This document shows, one piece after another, positions 8,349 to 16,304 of a stretch of DNA of 58,139 bases. The stretch is from UBA961 sp049426725 (GTDB lineage Bacteria > Bacteroidota > Ignavibacteria > Kapaibacteriales > UBA961). The first letter of the stretch is position 1; each line of letters opens with the position of its first letter. The stretch is taken from the NCBI GenBank assembly GCA_049426725.1, contig JBMSYN010000013.1:1-58139 (forward strand), in the 5' to 3' direction. Under the pieces are notes generated by a model. It was not told where the DNA came from and ran no database searches. It saw nothing but the letters and a program-made list of their open reading frames with translations. The position numbers were made by a program, and so were the translations under genes.

Positions 8349-11300
8349 TTAATATTGGCCTAAAGTATTGAAAACATAAGGCTTTATATGAACATTGCTC
8401 AAAAAATGAATAGTATATACACCCTTTGGAAGCATTTCTAATGAAAAGCTATACTCCGGTGGATGAATCGTGCCACCTGAGACCTTCCTACCTGAAAGGT
8501 CCAAGATTGAATAATTCATGTGCTTTGAAATGTTTTTGACAATAAGCATATTTCCTGACTTGATAATCTCAGGATGAATATCATCTTGTATTGTGGCAAT
8601 AGTTCCTATCGAAAATGTTCTGATTTCTGAGGATTCTGAGTCACCGGCCGAGTTTATTCCAAAGACTCTCCAATAATAACGCTTGCCTGTTCTTAAAGCG
8701 CTTGATCCCGAGAATAATCCTGCCGGTATCATTGAGCGGGTAAATGTCAATTGAGAAAAATCTGGTTTTTCAGAAACTTCCAACCGTGAAAATACGGTCC
8801 CAGTTGAAACGCTCCATGAATATCGCATCATGGTGGTTTGCGAGTTTGTGTCTTGAGATGGATACAGAAGTGTAGGTGCTGCAACTTTCTCTGGAACTGA
8901 ATGAATGGAACCGGTATAGACTCCTGCTCCATGAGTTGCAATCGCCATATAACCATCTTCGATTCTTGTATCCATCATCGTGATGACAGCATTACCGATG
9001 GTATTCACCCCTTCTTGTTCCCAGCAAGTTGCATTTCCTTTCAAAGCACCGGTGGAAAATAATCCTATGCTTGTACCTACATACACTTTGAATCCGTTTG
9101 ACATCGGAACGATCTCTGCCCATCGGCATGAAGGCCCTGCTCCGGTACCTGCCGGATTTTCTTCGAGATTTCCTCCAATTGATGACCAAGTATCACCACC
9201 ATCGGATGAATGAAACAATGAAATGACATTATAATTACTAAATACTGCGATGAGTGAATTCGCATCTCTTGGATCAATGGCAATGCATTGTATAGTCCCT
9301 GTGGAAAATGTGGAACCAGTGATTTTCTTTGGAATAGGATTTCCTACATGAGCGTTTTCTATCACATAGAGATTGCCTTTGCTCGTCCCATAATATACTC
9401 GATGAGCAGGTTGAACTGAGGCAGAAATAGATGTGATGAATTCTTCATCAGGCAATCTGGTTGCAGGCAAACTATCCCAATTCACTGATGTAGAATCCCA
9501 TCTATTCATAGGAATGGAGGCAAGATCATTATTGCGCCACAATATATTTCCACCAGCCAAATACATCAAATTCTGATTCTGAGGATCGAGTATGAATGGA
9601 TTAATGAAGAGATAGTCTTTTCCTCCGGCGGGGTCAATGCGACCTCTTTCGAGAATTGTTCCTGAATCATCAAGTTTCATGGAGACAACTCTTCCAAGTT
9701 GTGCAGACATATAATATCTTGATGCATTGTCTGCAATCGCACAAAATGCTCCATCATAAGTTAGTGGCATTGTCCAAGGAGTCAAAGGATTGACACCATT
9801 CGTGAAATATGTTCCATTGTCTTGCAAGCCACCTATGATAGTCTTCTTCTTTTTATCTCCATGATCAATTGCAATCGTGTAAAATTGTGAAGTGACATAA
9901 GATGTATTGCAATCTTTCCAGACGGTGTTTCCTTCCAAACAATTCTCTGTTACTTGCACTCCGCCATCATTCACGCATATTGCTCTGCGTTGATTCGAAG
10001 ACAAAAAAAGCAATCCATGTTGATCAGGATGTTGATATGGATATGTTTCAAAATATGGAGTTGTAGTACCGGGTTTATATCCACCAATCCACATTGTTTG
10101 AAGTGTATCTTTGAAACCTGACCGAGAACGATAAAGATTTGTTCCACCAATGAAGATGGTATTTGTGTCTTCAGGATGGACTTTCACAACTAAATCATAT
10201 CCTGATTGCGTTATGAGATCCCCAAAATGACCACCTAAATTTGGAAGATACTTTGATCTGTTTTCCCATGAAGCTCCGATACCCGATCCGTCTCCTGAAA
10301 GGTATCTATATTGCCAAAGACTATTCCATTCAACGTCGCCTCGGAAGTTTCGAGATTGTTTGCCTTCATTTGGTGTATAGCCAAAGAAAAACACTTGTTG
10401 TTCATCTTTTGGATTTATGCCAATCGCCAGACGATAATATTGTTCAGGAAATCCATTGGGAGTGATATTAGTCCATTTTATTCCATCAACTGAACGCCAT
10501 ATTCCTTTGACTTTTGATGAAGCGCCACCTCCACCTATTTGACTCATTGTTGCATAGACTATTCCGGTTGGGGTCACTGATATGTCTGTAAACAATGATG
10601 ATTGATTTCCCAAACTTCCGAGAACCGTTCGAAAAGATTTACCACCGTCTGTTGAACGAAGAATTCCACCCAAGGCTGTTGCAACATAGAGTTCATCTTG
10701 CTGAAGATTCGAATAATCCATTGCTATGCTGTATATATATTCAAATGCTGCATCCCATGTTTGTGGTGTTTTTGATTGTGTGGAAGGTAAGATATTCCAT
10801 GATTCCCCACCATCGGTACTTTGATAGATTCCATCTCCATTCAAATCGGAAGAATTTCCATGAAATTCACCGGTGGAAGCATACCAATTCTGTTCTTTGC
10901 CTGGTCTTTTGTCTTGAATGATACATGTTATGCTTTGCAATTGATTATTTCGAAGAGTTTTTTTCCATGTTTTTCCTTGATCAGTAGATTTAAAAATTCC
11001 ACTCGACACCCCGGCGGCGATGATTATCTGCTCATTGCGAATATCTACTTCGATGGCTCTGGTTCTGCCACCAACATTGTTTGGTCCGGCAAAGTACCAT
11101 GAATCATCATTGAGTAAATCCGAAGATTTATCTTTTTGGTCTTGAATCAATCGCTTTGCAAATGCTAGTTCTTGAGCTCTGCTGTATTGTGGTATCTTCC
11201 CCGTTTTGGGATCAGCGAGTAACATATTCATGTATCGCTCTCTTGGTCCGATATCGAGTCCATTAGAATCAGTTTTAATATCTGACTTTTGCACGCAAGA

Positions 11301-11351
11301 AGAAATCATGCAAAAGCTGAAGAATATCATGAGGAAGGAAAAATGCTTCAT
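8349..11351 (-). CDS. Large BNR/Asp-box beta-propeller lipoprotein with T9SS-like C-terminal domain
   Basis: A 1000-residue exported protein of unknown substrate. The signal peptide ends in a lipobox-like ISSC (Cys19). A VPS10/sialidase-like propeller follows, starting 'WYFAGPNNVGGRTRAIEVD', with Asp-box repeats KSTDQGKTW (121-129), QSTDGGESW, RSTDGGKSF and HSSDGGDTW. Near the C-terminus is a fibronectin-III-like domain ('KRYYWRVFGINSAGDSESSEIRTF'). The last ~80 residues ('MNYSILDLSGRKVSGGTI...PKGVYTIHFLS') resemble a type A T9SS sorting domain. The start overlaps the amidotransferase stop as ATGA. A role in surface binding or glycan/protein recognition is only inferred. Carrying both a lipobox and a T9SS-like tail is unusual. 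Confidence 0.85.
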   Translation of the reverse strand: MKHFSFLMIFFSFCMISSCVQKSDIKTDSNGLDIGPRERYMNMLLADPKTGKIPQYSRAQELAFAKRLIQDQKDKSSDLLNDDSWYFAGPNNVGGRTRAIEVDIRNEQIIIAAGVSSGIFKSTDQGKTWKKTLRNNQLQSITCIIQDKRPGKEQNWYASTGEFHGNSSDLNGDGIYQSTDGGESWNILPSTQSKTPQTWDAAFEYIYSIAMDYSNLQQDELYVATALGGILRSTDGGKSFRTVLGSLGNQSSLFTDISVTPTGIVYATMSQIGGGGASSKVKGIWRSVDGIKWTNITPNGFPEQYYRLAIGINPKDEQQVFFFGYTPNEGKQSRNFRGDVEWNSLWQYRYLSGDGSGIGASWENRSKYLPNLGGHFGDLITQSGYDLVVKVHPEDTNTIFIGGTNLYRSRSGFKDTLQTMWIGGYKPGTTTPYFETYPYQHPDQHGLLFLSSNQRRAICVNDGGVQVTENCLEGNTVWKDCNTSYVTSQFYTIAIDHGDKKKKTIIGGLQDNGTYFTNGVNPLTPWTMPLTYDGAFCAIADNASRYYMSAQLGRVVSMKLDDSGTILERGRIDPAGGKDYLFINPFILDPQNQNLMYLAGGNILWRNNDLASIPMNRWDSTSVNWDSLPATRLPDEEFITSISASVQPAHRVYYGTSKGNLYVIENAHVGNPIPKKITGSTFSTGTIQCIAIDPRDANSLIAVFSNYNVISLFHSSDGGDTWSSIGGNLEENPAGTGAGPSCRWAEIVPMSNGFKVYVGTSIGLFSTGALKGNATCWEQEGVNTIGNAVITMMDTRIEDGYMAIATHGAGVYTGSIHSVPEKVAAPTLLYPSQDTNSQTTMMRYSWSVSTGTVFSRLEVSEKPDFSQLTFTRSMIPAGLFSGSSALRTGKRYYWRVFGINSAGDSESSEIRTFSIGTIATIQDDIHPEIIKSGNMLIVKNISKHMNYSILDLSGRKVSGGTIHPPEYSFSLEMLPKGVYTIHFLSNVHIKPYVFNTLGQY

Positions 11352-12055
11352 CGTAAGAGCAAAGAATATGATTCAGCTTCCATCATGAAATGTTGTGCAA
11401 TGGAAGATGAACATGATGATGAATAATCCATTCTTTCAGGATGCCATTGGACACCAAGAAAAAATGGTTTACCTGTAGTATCTGCCCATTCAATCGACTC
11501 AATCACGCCATCGGGAGCAAATGAAGTTGCGATGAAATCTGCAGGTACATTATTTATGGATTGATGATGAGCGCTATTGACTATTGCTTCATCCACTTTT
11601 GTCAATTTATGTAATAAAGATCTTGGTTCAATTGTAATCGAATGAAAAGAATCCTTGCCTTCAATCTTGCCATGGATCATCGATTGATGAATATCTGTTG
11701 GAATGTCTACAACAAGACTACCGCCATGTTTAACTGCAAAAAATTGCTCACCTCTGCAAATTGCAAGAATTGGAATTTGTAATTCCAATGACAAGTCACG
11801 GAGTATTGTCTCTTTATCATCACGCTCTGGTTCTATGGTACACTCGGTTAATCGATTATCAGCACCATATAATCCTGGATGTACATCAGCTCCACCTGTG
11901 AATACAATACCGGAACATGTTCGCAACACGGATTGATATTCTTCAACTGGAACTTCATTCATAGCGATAAAAGTGACAGTTGAGAATGTTCCAAGCCATT
12001 TTTCATATAAGAATGAATGTTCAGTACCCGATCTATATGATAATGCAATATTCAT
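11348..12055 (-). CDS. Class I glutamine amidotransferase-like hydrolase (peptidase C26, PuuD-like)
   Basis: Likely cleaves a gamma-glutamyl amide bond, as gamma-glutamyl-GABA hydrolases do. 'GIVFTGGADVHPGLYG' forms the oxyanion region, 'ILAICRGEQFF' holds the nucleophilic Cys, and 'FLGVQWHPERM' holds the catalytic His and Glu, with 'NSAHHQSI' between them. The ATG at 12055 overlaps the lpxK stop as ATGA and is preceded by AAGG. A TTG-initiated extension to 12079 is unlikely. About 235 residues. Its place inside a lipid A gene run suggests only co-transcription; substrate unknown. Confidence 0.85.
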   Translation of the reverse strand: MNIALSYRSGTEHSFLYEKWLGTFSTVTFIAMNEVPVEEYQSVLRTCSGIVFTGGADVHPGLYGADNRLTECTIEPERDDKETILRDLSLELQIPILAICRGEQFFAVKHGGSLVVDIPTDIHQSMIHGKIEGKDSFHSITIEPRSLLHKLTKVDEAIVNSAHHQSINNVPADFIATSFAPDGVIESIEWADTTGKPFFLGVQWHPERMDYSSSCSSSIAQHFMMEAESYSLLLR

Positions 12056-13041
12056 TGATTGATTGCCTTTTGTGAACAAATTGAAAATAAATAGTCTTGC
12101 AATTCCTTTTTTCCTTCCAGAATATGTGGGATGATTGGTATCACAAGAACTTCAATCCCATGCTTGGTAAACACATATTCAAAACTATACAGTTTAACAA
12201 AATCTTTTTCCGTAATTGCTATGGCTTTACATTGATGTTTTGAAGCTTCGGCACACAATGCATGAACATGTTCTTCAGTATAAGAGAAATGATCTTTAAA
12301 CCAATGGGAATGTCGGACTGTGAACCCGTTCGAAGTGAGAGTATCAAAGAAACGTTGTGGATTTGCAATTCCAGCTACCGCCATGATAGGATGTCTTTTG
12401 TATGAATCAGGAACAACTTGTTTGTTCATGAAATACGGTATGTCTATGTGAAATGCAATACGCAAGAATAAAGCATCTGGACTCATATATTGTCGAATAT
12501 CCACTTCGGGTGTATCATCGGTACACATTATCACATGTGCTCTTTGTAAAGATTCTAGTGGTTCACGAAGTCGTCCGAATGGCAAGATTCTATCATGGAG
12601 ATCCTTTTTATTGATGAGTACAATGTCAAGGTCTCTGGCAATTCTCCGATGTTGAAACCCATCATCAATTATGATTGGCGTAGAAAATGAAGAAATGCTT
12701 TTGTATTTGGGCTGATTAGAAATAACCGTATGATAGAGTCCTGAAATTGCATGAAGATATACCTCATCACCTACCATTTCGGGGGTAATATCATCAATCA
12801 TAGAATATTCTTGCATGATGATCATCTCACCAACCCCTGTTCTTTTATAACCACTTGATAAAAGTGATGCCTGAACATTCATTTGATTAAGCAAACGTGC
12901 AATCATCATCGTGCAAGGAGTTTTACCTGTACCTCCTGAAGATATATTACCAATGCTAATCACAGGTTGCTGCGCGTGAAGTTGAGTAAACCAACCTTCA
13001 TCATACAATATATTCTTCAATTTTACTATCAATGCAAACAT
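12052..13041 (-). CDS. lpxK: Tetraacyldisaccharide 4'-kinase LpxK
   Basis: Phosphorylates the 4' position of the lipid A disaccharide precursor at the inner membrane. The P-loop is GGTGKTP (about residues 36-42) within 'ISIGNISSGGTGKTPCTMM', followed by 'ASLLSSGYKR', 'DEVYLHAI', 'IIIDDGFQHRRIARDLDIVLI' and 'PFGRLREPL', all hallmarks of LpxK. The ATG at 13041 shares a base with the stop of the preceding acyltransferase gene (TGATG); a TTG one codon upstream is not needed. 329 residues is normal. Confidence 0.96.
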   Translation of the reverse strand: MFALIVKLKNILYDEGWFTQLHAQQPVISIGNISSGGTGKTPCTMMIARLLNQMNVQASLLSSGYKRTGVGEMIIMQEYSMIDDITPEMVGDEVYLHAISGLYHTVISNQPKYKSISSFSTPIIIDDGFQHRRIARDLDIVLINKKDLHDRILPFGRLREPLESLQRAHVIMCTDDTPEVDIRQYMSPDALFLRIAFHIDIPYFMNKQVVPDSYKRHPIMAVAGIANPQRFFDTLTSNGFTVRHSHWFKDHFSYTEEHVHALCAEASKHQCKAIAITEKDFVKLYSFEYVFTKHGIEVLVIPIIPHILEGKKELQDYLFSICSQKAINQ

Positions 13042-13628
13042 CAATGTTCCTCTCTCAATTTCAATTCACAATCAGCAATGAATGTCGAAATATCATCTTG
13101 AGATTCAGGATCCCCTTCAAATATCATCTTTGAATAGGTAATTCTAATGGTAGAATATGGCAAAGGTAATTTGAATCGATCCCAACTTTTTTTGAAGATA
13201 TAACAATGATCGACTTCGATGCAAACCAAGAACAAAGGCAAGCTCGTTCTTATTGAAGCAATTGCAGCACCGGCTTTAAATGTTTGTCTCGGACCTCTTG
13301 GACCATCCGGTGTTAAGAGGATGCTCATTCCGGACTTCAAACAGGTTGTCATCCCTTGTAAAGCCTCTTTGCCGTTTTGTGAACTGCTTCCTCTGATTGT
13401 TTGAATACCCCATCCATCGAGTAATCTAGTAAGGATTTCTCCGTCTTTGCTAGGCGAGACAAGTGCTTTGGCAATCATATTTCTGTGAGCATGCCAACCG
13501 GGTAACATGTGTTCATGCCAAAACACAATGATTGACGGATCTGAGACAGATGGTTTCTCACCACTGTAAACATATCGCCAAGTGAAGGCGAGCAATCGGA
13601 GTAGTCCAATGCCAAAACTGACTATCAT
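13041..13628 (-). CDS. Lysophospholipid acyltransferase family protein (DUF374)
   Basis: A short (195-residue) acyltransferase-fold protein. 'IIVFWHEHMLPGWHAHRNMIAKALVSPSKDGEIL' followed by 'WGIQTIRGSSSQNGKEAL' and 'SILLTPDGPRGPRQTFKAGAAIAS' is the DUF374 signature, with HEHM occupying the position of the usual HX4D catalytic site. The location between lpxB and lpxK, with overlaps of four and one or more bases, suggests a role in lipid A or phospholipid acylation. Which acyl chain it transfers cannot be told from sequence. Confidence 0.88.
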   Translation of the reverse strand: MIVSFGIGLLRLLAFTWRYVYSGEKPSVSDPSIIVFWHEHMLPGWHAHRNMIAKALVSPSKDGEILTRLLDGWGIQTIRGSSSQNGKEALQGMTTCLKSGMSILLTPDGPRGPRQTFKAGAAIASIRTSLPLFLVCIEVDHCYIFKKSWDRFKLPLPYSTIRITYSKMIFEGDPESQDDISTFIADCELKLREEH

Positions 13629-14728
13629 TGGTAATTCTCATTATTGAGAGATTCCAATATCACATGTGCAGCTCTTTCGGAAGCACCAGGCCCACCAAGT
13701 AATGATCGTAGCTCAAGAAAACCTTCTATTTGAGTATTTCGAATCTGGTCATGTTCAAGTATGTCAATCATTGCATTCAACATCATCTTCGGTTTTGCTT
13801 GAGATTGAATATGTTCAGGTATCAGCGATCTGTTTAGCAAGATATTTGGAAGTGAAATCCATGGTAATGTTATCTTGTTTTTTGAAATCAGATAGGACAC
13901 AAAAGAAGTAGAATAATAAGAAATGAAAGGCATCCCATATAATGCCGTTTCAAGCGTGCTTGTGCCCATTTTTACGCATCCACCCTGAGCTTCAGATAGA
14001 AGTTTTGAAGGAGTATGGTGAAGCTCAAATCGATGGACCTCTTTACAAACTGATAAATCAGATAAATGTTTAGGAATACAAAAAACCGGTGAATATTGTT
14101 TGGCTTTCAATGAATCGGCAAGGGGTATAAGTATGGGAAGATGATGCTGTAATTCTTGTTTTCTAGAACCCGGCATCAAACAAACCATAGTAGAATTCCT
14201 TTCCATTGATATTTTCTGCAATTGAGGTCTATCCAATAAGGGATGTCCAACAAACACAGAATCAATACCACATCCAGAAAAGAATTCATCTTCAAAAGGC
14301 AGAACAGTCAATAACACATCATAAGCTTGTTTTACAAATGTAGATCTTGATTTTCCCCAAGCCCATAATTGTGGTGCAATGTAACAGATGGACTTTATAC
14401 CCAATGACCGTGCATGCCTACCCAATCGCATATTGAATCCGGGATAATCCACAGCTATGAATGCATCGTATGTTCCTTTGCTCAGAGCGTTTTTGCAATG
14501 CGAGAGGATTTCACTCAATTTGCCATAATTTCTAATGACCTCCCAAAATCCAGATACATTTAATGAGGTAAAATCCGAGATTGAACGAAGTCCTTTTTCC
14601 TGCATAGCTGGTCCACCAATGCCCTCAATCATGCAGTCAGGCATGATGCGCCTTAATTGCTCAATCAATAAGGCGCCATGGATATCTCCCGACATTTCGC
14701 CGGCTACGATGAATATTCTCTTTGGCAT
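13625..14728 (-). CDS. lpxB: Lipid-A-disaccharide synthase LpxB
   Basis: Condenses UDP-diacylglucosamine and lipid X into the lipid A disaccharide. Recognised by 'FIVAGEMSGDIHGALLIEQL', 'GIGGPAMQEKGL', 'YIAPQLWAWGKSR', 'LPGSRKQELQHHLPIL' and 'GTSTLETALYGMPFI'. About 367 residues, normal. Three in-frame ATGs are possible: 14743, 14731 and 14728. The promoter-like TATTTTTG lies between the first and the others, so a start at 14731 or 14728 on an almost leaderless mRNA is favoured. The 3' end overlaps the acyltransferase gene as ATGA. Confidence 0.95.
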   Translation of the reverse strand: MPKRIFIVAGEMSGDIHGALLIEQLRRIMPDCMIEGIGGPAMQEKGLRSISDFTSLNVSGFWEVIRNYGKLSEILSHCKNALSKGTYDAFIAVDYPGFNMRLGRHARSLGIKSICYIAPQLWAWGKSRSTFVKQAYDVLLTVLPFEDEFFSGCGIDSVFVGHPLLDRPQLQKISMERNSTMVCLMPGSRKQELQHHLPILIPLADSLKAKQYSPVFCIPKHLSDLSVCKEVHRFELHHTPSKLLSEAQGGCVKMGTSTLETALYGMPFISYYSTSFVSYLISKNKITLPWISLPNILLNRSLIPEHIQSQAKPKMMLNAMIDILEHDQIRNTQIEGFLELRSLLGGPGASERAAHVILESLNNENYQ

Positions 14729-14732
14729 CATG

Positions 14733-14740
14733 CAAAAATA
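14733..14740 (-). promoter_or_regulatory. -7 promoter element at the start of lpxB
   Basis: Minus strand TATTTTTG followed by CATGATG. It fits the TAnnTTTGC pattern seen at other transcription-unit heads. If used, transcription would begin within a few bases of the lpxB ATGATG pair, giving a leaderless or nearly leaderless mRNA. Confidence 0.4.
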
Positions 14741-14785
14741 CATTCTCAGACCATATACAAGTATGCTGATAGTCGGTAAAACTCG

Positions 14786-14793
14786 TATTTTTG
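14786..14793 (+). promoter_or_regulatory. -7 promoter element for the first TPR lipoprotein gene
   Basis: Plus strand TATTTTTG, an exact TAnnTTTG match, 52 bases before the ATG at 14845. Together with the element at 14733-14740 it makes a compact divergent promoter region between lpxB and the TPR gene. Confidence 0.5.
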
Positions 14794-14844
14794 TACGTTA
14801 CATGTATGATTGTCCAATACTACTATCCCAGAAGGGTTGTTCAG

Positions 14845-15723
14845 ATGAAGCCATATACCTTATTGTCATTGACGATTATTGTATTAATGCTCAGTGGATG
14901 CTCAAAATCTCCAAGCATTGCAGAGTTCAATTCCTTGAAAGCTGAAATGTATCTTCGTTCAGGTGAAGTAGGAAGTGCTCAAAAGTATATTTCCAAAGCA
15001 CTTGAAGCCGAACCAAACTTGGTTGAAGCCCATATTTTGCAAAGCAAAGTGTATGTAATTGAAAATAAAGCAGATAAAGCAATTGAGCAATTGGAGAAAG
15101 CTAGAACAATTGATGGTAAGGATTTGGACGTTTTGTTTTCATTGGGGTATTTGTACACCAGAAAAAAAGATTTTGACAAAGCATTGACTGTATATAACGA
15201 TGCAATTGCTACTTATCCGGATACTGCTCTGGCATTCAATAATATTGCTGTTACCTATCATTCAAAAAAAGAGTATGCAAAAGCAATCGAGAATTATAAA
15301 AAAGCATTGAAGATCAAGCCTGATTTTGTTGAAGCGCATTACAATATTGGAAATAGTTATGCCATGATGGACAAATTTCAAGATGCAATCAATTCATATA
15401 ATAAGTCCGTTGAGCTTGATCCAAAATATGCAGATGCATATGTTGAGCTTTCATCTGTATATCAAAAAATTGGCAATAAGGCAGAGGCAGGTAATAATGT
15501 TGGACTTTATTATTTCTGGAAAGAGCAATATGAAAAAGCAGCCAAAGCATTTGATGATGTTGTGAAAGCTCATCCAAATCATGCAGTTGCTTTCAATAAT
15601 TTGGCTGTATGTTATGATAAGCTTGGAAACAGAGATTTGTCTTTGGCAAATTTGAAAAAGTCAGCTTCGCTTGGTTATTCCCCAGCAATCGAGATTTGCA
15701 AGAAAAATAATATCATATTCTAA
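14845..15723 (+). CDS. Tetratricopeptide-repeat lipoprotein
   Basis: A 292-residue exported scaffold protein. The start ATG at 14845 has GAAGGG about nine bases upstream and opens a lipoprotein signal MKPYTLLSLTIIVLMLSGC (lipobox LSGC, Cys19). A TTG-initiated extension to 14791 has no such features. The rest is consecutive TPR helices, e.g. 'VEAHILQSKVYVIENKADKA', 'FVEAHYNIGNSYAMMDKFQD' and 'HAVAFNNLAVCYDKLGNRDL', about seven repeats. TPR lipoproteins commonly scaffold envelope complexes; the partner is unknown. It ends in a four-base tail-to-tail overlap with the next, oppositely transcribed gene. Confidence 0.88.
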   Translation: MKPYTLLSLTIIVLMLSGCSKSPSIAEFNSLKAEMYLRSGEVGSAQKYISKALEAEPNLVEAHILQSKVYVIENKADKAIEQLEKARTIDGKDLDVLFSLGYLYTRKKDFDKALTVYNDAIATYPDTALAFNNIAVTYHSKKEYAKAIENYKKALKIKPDFVEAHYNIGNSYAMMDKFQDAINSYNKSVELDPKYADAYVELSSVYQKIGNKAEAGNNVGLYYFWKEQYEKAAKAFDDVVKAHPNHAVAFNNLAVCYDKLGNRDLSLANLKKSASLGYSPAIEICKKNNIIF

Positions 15724-16304
15724 AAGGATATATGCATCCCGATTCCATTGCTTGAAATGGAAACTGATTGAAGAATGGACTCTAATGTTTTGCCATGATG
15801 TACATTCACGGCATATAGTGCAGCATCAAAAAGCAATAAGAATGCCCCTTGCATCATGATTGCATTCCCGAAACCCCGCAGTCGTTCTGATTGCTCAGAA
15901 TTAAGAGCTTTCTCACGGAGATAGAGTCCACCAAGAATATAGGCGATATCTAATCCCGTATTAACGGCAAGCAAGGTTTCAATGGAATGTTGTTCAGCCA
16001 CCGTGCCTGCAAGAGTATTTGGCATGGATTGTGTAAAATATCCAATACCTGCAATACCGGCATTGATGATGTTCCATCCGGCATTCATTTGCCAAAATGC
16101 ACTTGTTTCGCCTTGTGATTTCGAAGATGCAATTCCTCCGGAAATGATATTCGTAAGTGCCCATGTACCCAAGATTTGCATGCCGGTTTTTTGAATGGAA
16201 ATCCGTTCCATATTGTAAGACTGCAATACGCTGTCACTTGTCATGGAAAAGATTGATTCTGTACAACAAATAGAAAGTAAAAGAATTATCATGGTGAAAT
16301 ACAT
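15720..16304 (-). CDS. Small predicted membrane protein of unknown function (DUF6992-like)
   Basis: A 194-residue protein with a signal-like N-terminus (MYFTMIILLLSICCTESIFS) and about four hydrophobic segments, e.g. 'ILGTWALTNIISGGIA', 'WNIINAGIAGIGYF', 'LAVNTGLDIAYILGGLYL' and 'MMQGAFLLLFDAALYAV'. The Trp/Asn/Gly pattern recalls a Bacteroidota family of uncharacterised membrane proteins that I associate from memory with DUF6992; unverified. AAGGA with eight-base spacing decides the ATG at 16304, and a TATTTTTG element lies upstream at 16367-16374. Its start overlaps head-to-head with the next plus-strand gene. Confidence 0.7.
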   Translation of the reverse strand: MYFTMIILLLSICCTESIFSMTSDSVLQSYNMERISIQKTGMQILGTWALTNIISGGIASSKSQGETSAFWQMNAGWNIINAGIAGIGYFTQSMPNTLAGTVAEQHSIETLLAVNTGLDIAYILGGLYLREKALNSEQSERLRGFGNAIMMQGAFLLLFDAALYAVNVHHGKTLESILQSVSISSNGIGMHISF

